Both the position numbers and the translations under genes were made by a program. The notes beneath the pieces are model-generated. The model was not told where the DNA came from. It saw only the letters and a program-made list of their open reading frames with translations, and did no database searches. Below, piece by piece: positions 27,184 through 37,231 of a stretch of DNA of 64,000 nucleotides (position 1 is the first letter of the stretch; each line of letters starts with the position of its first letter). Source of the stretch: an uncultured Roseateles sp. (lineage in GTDB: Bacteria; Pseudomonadota; Gammaproteobacteria; Burkholderiales; Burkholderiaceae_C); the NCBI RefSeq assembly GCF_945956965.1, contig NZ_CAMFJS010000012.1:1-64000 (forward strand), in the 5' to 3' direction.

Positions 27184-28701
27184 ATGCTGACCAAACTCAA
27201 ATCCCCCGAAGCCGCCGCCCGCTGGTTGCAGGAGTGGACCACAGGCGCCCTGCGCACCGACAGCCGCGCCGTGCAGCCGGGTGATGCCTTCATCGCCTGG
27301 CCCGGCTATGCGCGTGATGGTCGCGAGTTCGTGGCGCAAGCCCTGGCGGCCGGCGCCGCCACCTGCTTGGTGGAGGGCGATGGCGTCGAGCCCTACGCTT
27401 TTGTGGACGCCCGCGTGGCCTCTTTGCCGGGCCTCAAAAGCAAGACTGGCCTGATCGCCGCGGCTTTCTACGGCGAGCCGGCCAAGGCCTTGAGCGTGAT
27501 CGCCAGCACCGGCACCAATGGCAAGACCTCCACCGCCTGGTGGACCGCGCAAGCCCTGAGCTTGCTGGGCCAGCGCTGCGGCGTGGTGGGCACCTTGGGC
27601 GTTGGCCAGCCGCCGGTTCCGGGCAATGCCGCGCCCGCGCAGATTGAATACACCGGCCTGACAACCCCTGACCCCGTGCTGCTGCAGCAGGGCTTTCGCC
27701 GCATGGCCGAGCAGGGCTTCAGCGCCTGCGCCATCGAGGCCTCCAGCATCGGCCTGAAAGAGCATCGCCTGGACGGCACCGCCATCCGCGTGGCCCTGTT
27801 CACCAATTTCACCCAAGACCATCTGGACTATCACGGCAGCATGGACGCCTACTGGGCGGCCAAGCGCGAGCTGTTCGATTGGCCCGGTCTGCAGGCCGCG
27901 GTGCTGAATCTGGATGACCCCAAGGGTGAGGAACTGGCTGCTGAGTTGGCGGGCAAGCTGGACTTGTGGACTTACGCCCTGGGCAGCGATGCCGCGCGCC
28001 TCTCGGCCCATGATTTGCATTACCGCGCCGGCGGCCTGGCCTTCACCTTGCGTGAGCAAGGCGCGGCGGAATCGCTATTGCTGGAGACCGGCCTGATCGG
28101 TGAGTACAACATCGCCAATCTGCTGGCCGTGATCGGCGGCCTACGCGCCCTGGGCCACCCGCTGGCCGAAGTTGCCCGCGTGGCCGCTCTGGTGACGCCG
28201 GTGCCGGGCCGCATGCAGCGCGTGGGCAATGGTCAAGAGCTGCCGCAACTGGTGGTCGACTACGCCCACACGCCCGACGCCTTGGACAAAGCCTTGCAAG
28301 CCCTGCGCCCGCTGGCCGCCGCGCGTGGCGGGCAATTGGCCGTGGTGTTCGGCTGCGGCGGCAACCGCGACCGCAGCAAGCGCCCGCTGATGGGCGCGAT
28401 TGCGGCCCGCTTGGCCGACCACGTGGTGGTCACCAGCGACAACCCGCGCCATGAGGCGCCGGAAGCCGTACTGGCCGACATCGTCGCTGGGCTGGGTGAG
28501 AGCGCCGCTAACGCCGCGCATCAACAGATCATCGACCGCCGCGCCGCCATTGCCCAGGCCGTGCAGCAAGCCGGCAGCCGTGATGTGATTCTGATCGCTG
28601 GCAAAGGCCATGAGGACTATCAAGAAGTGGCCGGCGTGCGCGAGCATTTCTCCGATGTTGAAGAAGCTCGCGCGGCGCTGATCCTGAGGGCCGGGCTGTG
28701 A
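27184..28701 (+). CDS. murE: UDP-MurNAc-Ala-Glu:meso-diaminopimelate ligase
   Basis: MurE adds meso-diaminopimelate to the peptidoglycan precursor. From ATG 27184 it is 505 residues, with the ATP loop STGTNGKTSTA, the substrate motif TTPDPVLLQ, ASSIGLKEHRLDG, and SDNPRHEAPE. The DNPR sequence marks preference for diaminopimelate over lysine, as expected in a Gram-negative. The frame opens inside ftsI, but the N-terminal part there is not MurE-like. The stop overlaps the murF GTG start. Confidence 0.96.
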   Translation: MLTKLKSPEAAARWLQEWTTGALRTDSRAVQPGDAFIAWPGYARDGREFVAQALAAGAATCLVEGDGVEPYAFVDARVASLPGLKSKTGLIAAAFYGEPAKALSVIASTGTNGKTSTAWWTAQALSLLGQRCGVVGTLGVGQPPVPGNAAPAQIEYTGLTTPDPVLLQQGFRRMAEQGFSACAIEASSIGLKEHRLDGTAIRVALFTNFTQDHLDYHGSMDAYWAAKRELFDWPGLQAAVLNLDDPKGEELAAELAGKLDLWTYALGSDAARLSAHDLHYRAGGLAFTLREQGAAESLLLETGLIGEYNIANLLAVIGGLRALGHPLAEVARVAALVTPVPGRMQRVGNGQELPQLVVDYAHTPDALDKALQALRPLAAARGGQLAVVFGCGGNRDRSKRPLMGAIAARLADHVVVTSDNPRHEAPEAVLADIVAGLGESAANAAHQQIIDRRAAIAQAVQQAGSRDVILIAGKGHEDYQEVAGVREHFSDVEEARAALILRAGL

Positions 28702-30140
28702 GCGCTAGGCATGATTTCTTGATGACCCTGGGCCAGGCCCACCAGCTGCTGCTGCCGCTCGTGCCGCAGGCGCGCCTGTTCGGCTCGCCCGAGCTGGCCA
28801 TCCAGCGCATCCACAGCGACAGCCGCAGCCTGGCTGCCGGTGATTTGTTCGTGGCTCTGCGTGGCGAGCGTTTCGACGCGAATGACTTCCTGCCCCAGGC
28901 TGCGCAAGCCGGTGCCGTTGCGGCCTTGGCTGAGCGCGGTCTGGCCGCTGCCGGCTTGGCCGGCATCGAGGTGCCGGATGCCAAGGCCGCTTTGGGCCTG
29001 CTGGCCCAAGCCTGGCGTGCCCGCCAGGAGCTGCCGCTGATTGCGGTCACGGGCAGCAATGGCAAGACCACGGTGACGCAAATGCTGGCCAGCATCCTGC
29101 GCGCTTGGCATGGCGCTTCGGCGCTGGCCACCGTGGGCAATTACAACAACGATATCGGCGTGCCTCTGACCCTGCTGCGCTTGCGCCAGGACGAGTCGGT
29201 GTTTCACAAGGCGGCCGTGGTCGAGCTGGGCATGAACCACCCCGGCGAAATCGCCCCGTTGGCCGCCATGGCCCGGCCCACCGTGGCCTTGGTCAATAAC
29301 GCCCAGCGCGAGCATCAGGAATTCATGCAAACGGTGGAGGCCGCCGCCCGCGAGAACGGCGCAGCCATCAGTGCCCTGGGCGCCAGCGGCGTGGCCGTGT
29401 TCCCGGCCGACGATGCTTGCGCGCCGATCTGGGCCGAGTTGGCCGGCAGCCGCCCGCACTTGAGCTTCGCCCTGCAAGGTGAGGCCGATGTCACCGGCCG
29501 CGCGACCTGGATGGCCGCCGGCCACTGGGCCTTGGAGCTGCGCACGCCGGCCGGCAGCGCCCCGGTGGCCCTGGGCCTGGCCGGTCAGCACAATGTGCGC
29601 AATGCCTTGGCTGCCACGGCTTGTGCCCTGGCTGCTGGCGCGCCGCTGGCCGTGATCGTGCGCGGCCTGGAGGACTTCCGTGCCGTCAAGGGCCGCTCCC
29701 AACTCAGCCAGCTGCGCTGGCAGGGTGGGGCGCTCAATTTGATCGACGACAGCTATAACGCCAACCCCGACAGTGTGCGTGCCGCCATTGATGTGTTGGC
29801 CGATCTGCCTGGCGCCTCCTGGCTGATGCTGGGCGATATGGGCGAGGTGGGCGATCAAGGCCCGGCCTTCCATGCCGAAGTCGGCGCCTATGCCGCGCAG
29901 CGTGGCTTGCAGCATTTGTGGACGGCGGGCGTGGCCGCGGCTGATGCCGCCAAGGCTTTTGGCCCGAGCGCACGCGCCTTCGCCACCGTGGCTGAGCTGC
30001 AAGCCGAACTGAGCCAAGGCCCTGCAGTGCAGAACATTTTGATCAAGGGCTCGCGCTTCATGCGCATGGAACAGTTGGTGCTGGCTTTGCAGCAAATCTC
30101 AAAACAAGAACAAGAAGAAGGAGGCAGCAATGCTGCATAG
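28698..30140 (+). CDS. murF: UDP-MurNAc-tripeptide:D-Ala-D-Ala ligase
   Basis: MurF joins D-Ala-D-Ala to the UDP-MurNAc-tripeptide, the last cytoplasmic step before lipid I. The product has 480 residues from a GTG at 28698 that overlaps the murE stop. An ATG at 28722 ([10 protein letters not shown]) is an equally good start and fits family N-termini. The ATP loop is [15 protein letters not shown]. Conserved blocks are [28 protein letters not shown] and [12 protein letters not shown]. The last bases overlap the mraY start by 11. Confidence 0.95.
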   Translation: MSARHDFLMTLGQAHQLLLPLVPQARLFGSPELAIQRIHSDSRSLAAGDLFVALRGERFDANDFLPQAAQAGAVAALAERGLAAAGLAGIEVPDAKAALGLLAQAWRARQELPLIAVTGSNGKTTVTQMLASILRAWHGASALATVGNYNNDIGVPLTLLRLRQDESVFHKAAVVELGMNHPGEIAPLAAMARPTVALVNNAQREHQEFMQTVEAAARENGAAISALGASGVAVFPADDACAPIWAELAGSRPHLSFALQGEADVTGRATWMAAGHWALELRTPAGSAPVALGLAGQHNVRNALAATACALAAGAPLAVIVRGLEDFRAVKGRSQLSQLRWQGGALNLIDDSYNANPDSVRAAIDVLADLPGASWLMLGDMGEVGDQGPAFHAEVGAYAAQRGLQHLWTAGVAAADAAKAFGPSARAFATVAELQAELSQGPAVQNILIKGSRFMRMEQLVLALQQISKQEQEEGGSNAA

Positions 30141-31308
30141 CCTGGCCCAATGGCTCTTGAGCCAATATCCCGACCTGGGATTTCTGCGCGTTTTTTCCTA
30201 CATCACCTTTCGTGCGGTGATGGCGGCCATGACGGCCTTGCTGATCGGCCTGGCCTTTGGCCCCTGGGTGATCCGCCGCCTGACCGAAATGAAGATCGGC
30301 CAGCCCATCCGCGAGTACGGTGTTCAGCAGCACTTGGCCAAGAGCGGCACGCCCACCATGGGCGGCGTGCTGATTCTGATCGGCATTGCCGTGTCGACCC
30401 TGCTGTGGTTCGACTGGAGTAATCGCTTCGTCTGGGTGGTGATGGTCGTCACGCTGGGCTTTGGCGCGGTGGGCTGGGTGGACGACTGGCGCAAGGTGGT
30501 GGATAAAAACCCCGAAGGCATGCGCAGCCGCGAGAAGTTCTTCTGGCAGTCGCTGATCGGCCTGGTCGCGGCGCTGTATCTGGCCTTCAGCGTGTCGGAG
30601 ACCTCTTTCCTGGGCGTGGTGCAACTCTTCTTCCGCTGGATCAGCAGTGGCTTTTCCACCGACCTGCCGCCGCGAGCCGACTTGATCGTGCCCTTCTTCA
30701 AAACCGTCAGCTATCCGTTGGGCGTGTTCGGCTTCATTGGCCTGAGCTACTTCGTCATCGTCGGCACCAGCAATGCGGTGAACTTCACCGACGGGCTGGA
30801 CGGCTTGGCCATCATGCCGGTGGTGATGGTGGGCTCGGTGCTGGGCTTGTTCGCTTACCTGACCGGCTCTTCGGTGTTCTCCAAATACCTCTTGCTGCCC
30901 TATATTCCCGGCGCAGGTGAGTTGCTGATCTTCTGCGCCGCGATGGCGGGGGCAGGTCTTGCCTTCTTGTGGTTCAACGCGCATCCGGCTCAGGTCTTCA
31001 TGGGCGATGTGGGCGCGCTCTCGCTGGGCGGCGCGCTGGGCACCATGGCCGTCATTACCCGCCAGGAAATTCTGCTGGGCATCATGGGCGGCATCTTCGT
31101 GGCTGAAGTCTTGTCGGTGATGTTGCAGGTGACTTGGTTCAAGTACACCAAGAAGAAATACGGCACCGGCCGGCGCATCTTCAAGATGGCGCCGCTGCAC
31201 CACCATTTTGAAAAATCGGGCTGGAAGGAAACGCAGGTCGTCGTGCGTTTCTGGATCATCACCATGCTCTTGTGCCTGATTGGCTTGGCCAGTCTGAAGC
31301 TGCGGTAA
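30130..31308 (+). CDS. mraY: Phospho-MurNAc-pentapeptide transferase
   Basis: MraY is the ten-segment membrane enzyme that moves phospho-MurNAc-pentapeptide onto undecaprenyl phosphate, giving lipid I. The 392-residue sequence includes [12 protein letters not shown], the catalytic aspartate stretch [23 protein letters not shown] and [14 protein letters not shown]. It ends with [20 protein letters not shown], the conserved histidine loop. At 392 residues it is slightly longer than E. coli MraY (360), as in other Burkholderiales. murD follows after six bases. Confidence 0.97.
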   Translation: MLHSLAQWLLSQYPDLGFLRVFSYITFRAVMAAMTALLIGLAFGPWVIRRLTEMKIGQPIREYGVQQHLAKSGTPTMGGVLILIGIAVSTLLWFDWSNRFVWVVMVVTLGFGAVGWVDDWRKVVDKNPEGMRSREKFFWQSLIGLVAALYLAFSVSETSFLGVVQLFFRWISSGFSTDLPPRADLIVPFFKTVSYPLGVFGFIGLSYFVIVGTSNAVNFTDGLDGLAIMPVVMVGSVLGLFAYLTGSSVFSKYLLLPYIPGAGELLIFCAAMAGAGLAFLWFNAHPAQVFMGDVGALSLGGALGTMAVITRQEILLGIMGGIFVAEVLSVMLQVTWFKYTKKKYGTGRRIFKMAPLHHHFEKSGWKETQVVVRFWIITMLLCLIGLASLKLR

Positions 31309-31314
31309 TCCCAG

Positions 31315-33195
31315 ATGAACAAGAAGCTGCAAGCTCAAACGGTGTTGGTGCTGGGTCTGGGAGACTCGGGCCTGGCCATGGCTGTTTGGGTGGCGCGCCT
31401 GGGTGCCAGCGTTCAGGTCTGGGACTCACGCGCCGCGCCGCCGCAACTCGCGGCCTTGCAGGCGGCTCTGCCCGAGGCGCGCTTCTTCAGCGGTGAGTTG
31501 GCTGAGGCCGAGTTGCAAGGCGTGGGCCTGGTGCTCAAGAGCCCGGGGCTGTCGCCACGCGATCCGCGCATCGCGCCCTTGCTGAACCTGGCGCGCCAGA
31601 CCGGCGTGCCGGTGCAGGGCGAGCTGGACTTGTTCGTGCAGGCCCTGGCCGATTTGAAGGCGCAGCGCCAGTACGCGCCGGCTGTGCTGGCCATCACCGG
31701 CACCAATGGCAAGACCACCACCACTTGCATGACCGCTTTGCTGGCTGAGCGCGCCGGCAAGCGCGTGGCCGTGGCCGGCAATATCGGACCCAGCATGTTG
31801 ACCACGCTGAGCGTGGCGTTGGATCAAGAGCCGCTGCCTGAGCCAGTGGCAGAGGAAGTGCCTGAAGCAGAAGTTGCTGCAGAAGTTGAACCTGTCGCTG
31901 AGGCAGACGCAGCACCTGAGGTGACCGAGCAGTCTGGCGACGCAGGGGAAGTAGGCGACGCCGCCCTGGCCAGCACTGATGAAGCTGCGGCAACATTGCC
32001 CGTGGTGGAAGCCGTGGCCGCTGAGACGGCTGCCGAGGCGATCCCAAGCGAAACGACAGCAGCGGAAGCAGTGGCCGCCGCACCCGCCCCCACCACCATG
32101 GAAATGGTCGACGCCCTGCTGGACGAAGCCCCGCTGCCGATCAAGCCGCCGCCGCCCAAGGGCCCGGTGTTCGAATTCCTGCCGGAGGTCTGGGTGCTGG
32201 AGCTGTCCAGCTTCCAACTCGACGGCGTCAAAGGCTTCGAACCCACCGCCGCCACCGTGCTCAATATCAGCCAAGACCACCTCGACTGGCATGGCGATAT
32301 GACGGACTATGTGCGCGCCAAGGCTCAGATTTTTGGCGAGCAAGGCCTGATGGTGATCAACCGTGACGACCCGTTGGTGGAGGCCCTGGTGCCCGCCGGC
32401 ATCGTCGTCAAACAAGGCCGTGGCCGTGCGGCCAAGACCGTGTCGCGCCGCGTGGCACGCTTTGGCTTGAATGCACCGCAGCGCCCCGGCGACTTCGGTC
32501 TGGTGGACGAAGGTGGCATGGCTTGGTTGGTGCGCGCCCGCGAACTGGATGAAACCATCAAGCGCAAAAAGGGTGATGAGGAAGAAGAAATCACTCTGCA
32601 ACGCCTGATGCCGGCGGACGCCTTGCGCGTGCGCGGCCGCCACAACGCTGCCAACGCCTTGGCCGCCCTGGCTTTGGCCACGGCAGCCGGTTGCGCCCTG
32701 GCGCCGATGCTGCATGGCTTGCGCGAATACCGCGGCGAGCCGCACCGGGTGGAGCATGTCGCCAGCATCGATGGCATTGACTTCTACGACGATTCCAAAG
32801 GCACCAATGTCGGCGCCACCGTGGCGGCGATCACCGGCCTGGGCGCCGATCGTGCGCCGGCCAAGCTGGTGCTGATTCTGGGTGGCGATGGCAAGGGTCA
32901 GGACTTCAGCCCGCTGGCCGCCGGCGTGACGCGTTATGCGCGCGCCATCGCCTTGATCGGCCGCGACGGCGCGCAAATCGCCGCAGCCCTGCAGGACAGC
33001 GGCGTGCCCATGCAAGCCCACGCCACACTGGAAGCCGCCACCGCCTGGTGCCTGGCGCAAGCCCAGGCCGGCGACAGCGTCTTGCTCAGCCCGGCCTGCG
33101 CCAGCCTGGACATGTTCCGCAACTACGGCCACCGCGCCGAAGTGTTTGTGGCCGCCGTGCATGAGCTGGCCGCTGAACGGGGCTTGTCGGCATGA
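31315..33195 (+). CDS. murD: UDP-MurNAc-Ala:D-glutamate ligase with a large acidic insertion
   Basis: MurD adds D-glutamate to UDP-MurNAc-Ala. Core motifs are present: [13 protein letters not shown], the ATP loop [54 protein letters not shown] and [11 protein letters not shown]. The protein is 626 residues, whereas most MurD are about 440-500. The extra length is mainly a Glu/Ala/Pro-rich segment at about residues 172-282, between GNIGPS and the SSFQL motif. It looks disordered and strongly acidic, and the first half uses many GCA/GAA codons unlike the flanks. It sits between mraY and ftsW, with an ATGA overlap to ftsW. Confidence 0.94.
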   Translation: MNKKLQAQTVLVLGLGDSGLAMAVWVARLGASVQVWDSRAAPPQLAALQAALPEARFFSGELAEAELQGVGLVLKSPGLSPRDPRIAPLLNLARQTGVPVQGELDLFVQALADLKAQRQYAPAVLAITGTNGKTTTTCMTALLAERAGKRVAVAGNIGPSMLTTLSVALDQEPLPEPVAEEVPEAEVAAEVEPVAEADAAPEVTEQSGDAGEVGDAALASTDEAAATLPVVEAVAAETAAEAIPSETTAAEAVAAAPAPTTMEMVDALLDEAPLPIKPPPPKGPVFEFLPEVWVLELSSFQLDGVKGFEPTAATVLNISQDHLDWHGDMTDYVRAKAQIFGEQGLMVINRDDPLVEALVPAGIVVKQGRGRAAKTVSRRVARFGLNAPQRPGDFGLVDEGGMAWLVRARELDETIKRKKGDEEEEITLQRLMPADALRVRGRHNAANALAALALATAAGCALAPMLHGLREYRGEPHRVEHVASIDGIDFYDDSKGTNVGATVAAITGLGADRAPAKLVLILGGDGKGQDFSPLAAGVTRYARAIALIGRDGAQIAAALQDSGVPMQAHATLEAATAWCLAQAQAGDSVLLSPACASLDMFRNYGHRAEVFVAAVHELAAERGLSA

Positions 33196-34460
33196 GCCAG
33201 TCACAAGCCTTGCTGCAGAACCTGGGTGAACGCCTGCGCGGCATGTTCGCCAAGGGTGAGGGCGCGGGCGCCGAGAAAGTGCCGGTGCGCGACTGGGTGT
33301 CCAGCTCGGCCGGCCAGCCCACCCGCGTGCAGGGCTTTGATTCGACACTGATCTGGGTGGTGCTGGCCTTGATGGGCCTAGGCCTGCTGATGGTCTATTC
33401 GGCCTCCATCGCCATGCCGGACAACCCGCGCTTTGCCAACTATCAGTCCACCCATTTCCTGGTGCGTCACATCATCGGCCTGATTTTTGGCCTGGTGGCC
33501 GCGATCTTGGTGGTGCAGATTCCTGTCTCCAACTGGGAGCGCTGGGCGCCTTGGTTGTTCGTGATTTCGCTGGTGCTGCTGGTCATGGTCTTGATCCCGC
33601 ATGTGGGCAAGGTCGTGTACGGCGCAAGGCGCTGGCTGCCTCTGGGGGTGATGAACTTCCAGCCTTCGGAGCTGTCCAAATTCGCCATTGCCATGTACGC
33701 GGCCAGCTACATGATGCGCAAGATGGATGTGAAGGAGAACTTCTTCCGCGCCGTCTGGCCCATGGCCGTGGCCTTGGCGGTGATCGCTGTCTTGCTGTTG
33801 GCGCAGCCCGATATGGGCGCCTTCATCGTGATCGCGGCCATTGCGATGGGCATTCTGTTCCTGGGCGGCGTGAACGGCCGCATGTTCTTCCTGATCGTGG
33901 TGGTGTTGCTGGGCGCCTTCGCGCTGATGATCACCTTGAGCGACTTCCGCCGCGAGCGCATCTTTGCCTATCTGAACCCTTGGGATGAAAAGTACGCCCA
34001 GGGCAAGGCCTATCAGCTGACGCATTCCTTGATCGCCCTGGGCCGCGGTGAATGGTTCGGCCAGGGCCTGGGCTCCAGTGTGGAGAAGCTGCACTACTTG
34101 CCCGAGGCTCACACCGACTTTCTGCTCGCGGTGATCGGCGAGGAACTGGGCTTTGTGGGTGTGGCCGTGGTCATCATTGCCTTCTTCTGGCTCTCGCGCC
34201 GGCTCTTCCACATCGGCCGCCAGGCCATCGCCCTGGACCGCGTGTTCGCGGGCCTGTATGCCCAAGGCATTGGCATCTGGATGGGCGGCCAAGCCTTTAT
34301 CAATATGGGCGTGAACTTGGGCGCGCTGCCCACCAAGGGTCTGACCTTGCCTTTGATGAGTTTCGGAGGCTCGGCGATTTTGATGAACTGTGTGGCCCTG
34401 GCCGTGGTGTTGAGAATTGATATTGAAAATCGGCAACTCATGCGAGGAGGCCGAGCATGA
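33192..34460 (+). CDS. ftsW: Septal peptidoglycan glycosyltransferase FtsW
   Basis: FtsW is the SEDS-family glycan polymerase of the divisome and works with FtsI. The 422-residue protein has a polar N-terminus of about 50 residues, then about ten membrane segments. SEDS features are [36 protein letters not shown] and the terminal [20 protein letters not shown]. It ends RQLMRGGRA. This C-terminal coding sequence, with its GGAGG and stop, is the first of three copies repeated before murG. The next mini-ORF starts within the stop (ATGA at 34457-34460). Confidence 0.96.
   Translation: MSQSQALLQNLGERLRGMFAKGEGAGAEKVPVRDWVSSSAGQPTRVQGFDSTLIWVVLALMGLGLLMVYSASIAMPDNPRFANYQSTHFLVRHIIGLIFGLVAAILVVQIPVSNWERWAPWLFVISLVLLVMVLIPHVGKVVYGARRWLPLGVMNFQPSELSKFAIAMYAASYMMRKMDVKENFFRAVWPMAVALAVIAVLLLAQPDMGAFIVIAAIAMGILFLGGVNGRMFFLIVVVLLGAFALMITLSDFRRERIFAYLNPWDEKYAQGKAYQLTHSLIALGRGEWFGQGLGSSVEKLHYLPEAHTDFLLAVIGEELGFVGVAVVIIAFFWLSRRLFHIGRQAIALDRVFAGLYAQGIGIWMGGQAFINMGVNLGALPTKGLTLPLMSFGGSAILMNCVALAVVLRIDIENRQLMRGGRA
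34431..34460 (+). repeat. Coupling cassette, copy 1 (end of ftsW)
   Basis: The 30 bases encode RQLMRGGRA-stop and contain GGAGG six bases before an ATGA stop/start overlap. Copies 2 and 3 differ by a few bases. Here the palindrome TCATGCG...GCATGA is imperfect. Confidence 0.85.
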
Positions 34461-34564
34461 CCGGCTTGAGGCGAAGCGGAAAGCCGACGCAGCGGAGCAT
34501 GCGCTGCGATTGCGGATTTGGGCGCAGCCAGAACAGACAGCTCATGCGCGGAGGCCGCGCATGA
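34457..34564 (+). CDS. Mini-ORF 1 between ftsW and murG (35 codons)
   Basis: This frame starts at the ATG overlapping the ftsW stop and encodes 35 residues, beginning [12 protein letters not shown] and ending RQLMRGGRA, the same nine residues that end FtsW. It is Arg-rich and resembles no protein I know. It is preceded by GGAGG at the right distance, so it should be translated by ribosomes leaving ftsW. Whether the peptide matters is unknown. Its role may be only to carry ribosomes to the next cassette. Confidence 0.5.
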   Translation: MTGLRRSGKPTQRSMRCDCGFGRSQNRQLMRGGRA

Positions 34565-34565
34565 A
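34536..34565 (+). repeat. Coupling cassette, copy 2
   Basis: The copy again encodes RQLMRGGRA-stop in the frame of mini-ORF 1, with GGAGG and ATGA at 34561-34564. Its core is a perfect palindrome of two 10-base arms (TCATGCGCGG and CCGCGCATGA) around AGG. Confidence 0.85.
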
Positions 34566-34713
34566 GGCCCTGAACGCAGTGAAGGGACTGCTGTGCGGCG
34601 AGCACAGCAGCGCTCTGTTCCGGCGCAGGCTCATGTCGCGTAGCGACGTGAAGCGCGCAGCGCGCGCGTGCCGCAGCCAAAGCCGGCAACTCATGCGCGG
34701 AGGCCGCGCATGA
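34561..34713 (+). CDS. Mini-ORF 2 between ftsW and murG (50 codons)
   Basis: The frame opens at the ATG overlapping the stop of mini-ORF 1 and encodes 50 residues, beginning [14 protein letters not shown] and ending again RQLMRGGRA. Its stop overlaps the murG ATG (ATGA at 34710-34713). The middle contains the two-hairpin repeat also found beside ruvC, so much of the peptide is repeat-derived. It has no recognisable domain. With mini-ORF 1 it makes an unbroken chain of coupled frames from ftsW to murG. Confidence 0.5.
   Translation: MKALNAVKGLLCGEHSSALFRRRLMSRSDVKRAARACRSQSRQLMRGGRA
34629..34666 (+). repeat. Two-hairpin GCTCATG...GACGTGAAG repeat (murG copy)
   Basis: GCTCATG (34629-34635) leads into stem GTCGC/GCGAC (34635-34647), then GACGTGAAG (34645-34653) and a second GC stem (GCGCGC...GCGCGC). 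The same order occurs at 53311 with changed but still paired stems. Confidence 0.7.
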
Positions 34714-34714
34714 G
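34684..34714 (+). repeat. Coupling cassette, copy 3 (murG start)
   Basis: This copy ends mini-ORF 2 with RQLMRGGRA-stop and provides the GGAGG and ATG for murG. The palindrome TCATGCGCGG/CCGCGCATGA around AGG is perfect, so the murG Shine-Dalgarno lies at the tip of a possible hairpin. Confidence 0.85.
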
Positions 34715-35798
34715 TTCAAAACACCTGGTCATCATGGCCGCCGGCACCGGCGGTCACATCATCCCCGGCCTGGCTGTGGCCGAGGAAATGAAGCGCCGCG
34801 GCTGGAGCGTCAGCTGGATGGGCACCGAGCAGGGCATGGAAAACAAGCTGGTGCCGCCCACCGGCATCCCGCTCGATCGTCTGGCTTTTGCCGGCCTGCG
34901 CGGCAAGGGCTTGATGCACACCGTCAAGGGCATGTTCAAGCTGGTGCAGGCCTTTGTGCAAAGTCGCCAGGTTTTTGTGACGCGCAGCGCCGATGCGGTG
35001 CTGGGCATGGGCGGCTATGTCTGCTTCCCTGGTGGTTTGATGGCGTGGTTGACGGGCAAGCCCCTGCTGCTGGTGAATGCTGATGCGGCCATGTTGCTGA
35101 GCAATGCCAGCCTCAAGCCTTTCGCGCGCCGCATTGCCTTTGGCTTCGATGGTGCGGCGGCAGCCAGCACGCCCAAGGCGGTGGTCACCGGCAACCCGGT
35201 GCGGGCCGAGATTGAAGCGCTGGACACGCCTGAGCAGCGCTTCGCTGGCCGCCAAGGCCGCTTGAAGATTTTGGTGGTGGGCGGTTCGCTGGGCGCGCGC
35301 GCCATCAACGAAGCCGTGCCCAAGGCTCTGGCGCTTTGGCCCGAGGCCGAGCGGCCTCAAGTCGTGCATCAAACCGGCCAAGCCAATCTGGCTGCAGTGC
35401 AGCAGGCTTATCGCGCCGCAGGCCTGGAAACCGGCTTTGAGCTGTTGCCCTTCATTGACAATATGGCCGCGCAATTGGCGGCAGCGGACCTGATCATCTG
35501 CCGCGCCGGCGCGGTGACGGTCAGCGAGCTGTGTGCCGCCGGCCTGCCCAGCGTCTTGGTGCCTTTGGTGGTCAGCACCACTTCGCATCAGCGTGACAAC
35601 GCCCAATTCATGGCCCAACACGCGGCGGCCATCCATATGCCGCAGGAAGACATGAACCCGCAAAGCTTGTTTGAAATTCTGAAGAGCCAGGACCGCGCGT
35701 CCTTGCTGCAAATGGCGCAGCGCGCGCGTCAGCTGGCGCGCCCGCGTGCGGCCAGCCGCGTGGCCGATGAAATCGAAGCCCTGGTGAGCCAGACATGA
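34710..35798 (+). CDS. murG: Undecaprenyl-PP-MurNAc-pentapeptide GlcNAc transferase
   Basis: MurG adds N-acetylglucosamine to lipid I, making lipid II at the inner face of the membrane. From ATG 34710 it is 362 residues and begins [26 protein letters not shown], with the glycine loops GGYVCFPGG and [13 protein letters not shown], and the donor motif [21 protein letters not shown]. The frame is open 14 codons earlier, but the ATG within cassette 3 has the right Shine-Dalgarno and matches the family start. Its stop overlaps murC. Confidence 0.96.
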   Translation: MSSKHLVIMAAGTGGHIIPGLAVAEEMKRRGWSVSWMGTEQGMENKLVPPTGIPLDRLAFAGLRGKGLMHTVKGMFKLVQAFVQSRQVFVTRSADAVLGMGGYVCFPGGLMAWLTGKPLLLVNADAAMLLSNASLKPFARRIAFGFDGAAAASTPKAVVTGNPVRAEIEALDTPEQRFAGRQGRLKILVVGGSLGARAINEAVPKALALWPEAERPQVVHQTGQANLAAVQQAYRAAGLETGFELLPFIDNMAAQLAAADLIICRAGAVTVSELCAAGLPSVLVPLVVSTTSHQRDNAQFMAQHAAAIHMPQEDMNPQSLFEILKSQDRASLLQMAQRARQLARPRAASRVADEIEALVSQT

Positions 35799-37231
35799 AG
35801 CACGCCATTCAGCACATCCATTTTGTCGGCGTCGGCGGCGCCGGCATGAGCGGCATCGCCGAGATCCTGCACAACCTGGGCTACACCGTCTCGGGCTCCG
35901 ACCAAAGCGATAGCGCCACCGCGCAGCGCTTGGCCAGCCTGGGCCTGCAAATCCATATCGGCCATGCGGCCGCGCACATCGCGGGCGCTCAGGTGCTGGT
36001 CACCTCGACGGCGGTCAGGTCCGACAACCCCGAAGTCATCGCGGCCCGCGCCCAGCAGATTCCGGTGGTGCAGCGCGCCGTCATGCTGGCTGAGCTGATG
36101 CGCTTGAAGAAGGGCATTGCGATTGCCGGCACGCATGGCAAGACCACCACGACCTCGCTGGTCACGGCGGTTCTGGGCGAAGCCGGTGTGGACCCTACCT
36201 TTGTGATCGGCGGCAAGCTGATGAGCGCAGGTGCCAATTCGCGCCTGGGTTCGGGCGAGTACATCGTCGTGGAGGCGGATGAGTCCGACGCGTCCTTCCT
36301 GAACCTCCTGCCCATGTTGGCCGTCGTCACCAATATCGACGCCGACCATATGGAAACCTATGGCCACGACTTCGCCAAGCTGAAGGCGGCCTTTGTGGAG
36401 TTCCTGCACCGCATGCCTTTCTACGGAGCGGCGATTCTGTGCGGCGACGATGCGGGCGTGCGCTCCATCATGCCCCTGCTCTCGCGCCCCGTGATCAGCT
36501 ACGGCTTTGCCGAAGGCAATCAGGTGCGCGCGGTGGATGTGCAGGCCCTGGCCGGCGGCCAGATGCGCTTCACGGTGCAGCGTCAATTCAGCCAGGGTCA
36601 GACCTTGCCTGATTTGGAAGTGACACTGAATCTGGCCGGTATGCACAACGTCTTGAATGCACTGGCTGCCATCGCGGTGGCGACCGAGCTGGAATTGCCG
36701 GACGAGCCCATCGTGGCCGCGCTGGCCAAGTTCGGCGGCGTGGGCCGGCGCTTCCAGCGCTACGGTGACTTGCCCGCCGCGCAGGGCGACGGCCAGTTCA
36801 CCCTGATCGATGACTACGGCCACCACCCGGTGGAAATGGCGGCGGTGATTGCCGCTGCGCGCGGCGCCTTCCCCGGCCGCCGTCTGGTTCTGGCCTTCCA
36901 GCCGCACCGCTACACCCGCACGCGTGACTGCTTCGAGGACTTCGTCAAGGTCATGTCGCAGGCCGATGCGGTGCTGCTGACCGAGGTGTATTCGGCCGGT
37001 GAGGCCCCCATCGTCGCAGCCGACGGCCGTGCCTTGGCGCGCGCCTTGCGCGTGGCGGGCAAGTTGGAGCCGCTGTTTGTGGACGAGGTGGCGGAGATGC
37101 CGCAGGCCATTGCGCAAGCGTCGCGCGCGGGTGACGTGGTGATCGTGATGGGGGCAGGCTCGATTGGCGCCGTGCCCGCCGCCACGGTGGAATTGTTGTT
37201 GACTAGGAAAGCAGGGGGCCTGCTGGCATGA
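35795..37231 (+). CDS. murC: UDP-N-acetylmuramate:L-alanine ligase
   Basis: MurC adds the first L-alanine to UDP-MurNAc. The 478-residue protein has the N-terminal [17 protein letters not shown], the ATP loop [34 protein letters not shown], and [13 protein letters not shown]. Length is as expected. It overlaps murG at its start and ddl at its stop by four bases each, a fully coupled arrangement. Confidence 0.97.
   Translation: MKHAIQHIHFVGVGGAGMSGIAEILHNLGYTVSGSDQSDSATAQRLASLGLQIHIGHAAAHIAGAQVLVTSTAVRSDNPEVIAARAQQIPVVQRAVMLAELMRLKKGIAIAGTHGKTTTTSLVTAVLGEAGVDPTFVIGGKLMSAGANSRLGSGEYIVVEADESDASFLNLLPMLAVVTNIDADHMETYGHDFAKLKAAFVEFLHRMPFYGAAILCGDDAGVRSIMPLLSRPVISYGFAEGNQVRAVDVQALAGGQMRFTVQRQFSQGQTLPDLEVTLNLAGMHNVLNALAAIAVATELELPDEPIVAALAKFGGVGRRFQRYGDLPAAQGDGQFTLIDDYGHHPVEMAAVIAAARGAFPGRRLVLAFQPHRYTRTRDCFEDFVKVMSQADAVLLTEVYSAGEAPIVAADGRALARALRVAGKLEPLFVDEVAEMPQAIAQASRAGDVVIVMGAGSIGAVPAATVELLLTRKAGGLLA

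Noticed and set aside
31426-33348. 640-codon open frame antisense to murD
   Set aside because: It mirrors murD codon bias, lacks recognisable domains and crosses the murD-ftsW junction.
34417-34713. A single 98-codon ORF spanning the ftsW-murG gap
   Set aside because: Its first part lies inside ftsW in another frame. The ATGA cassettes and ribosome sites support two separate mini-ORFs instead.
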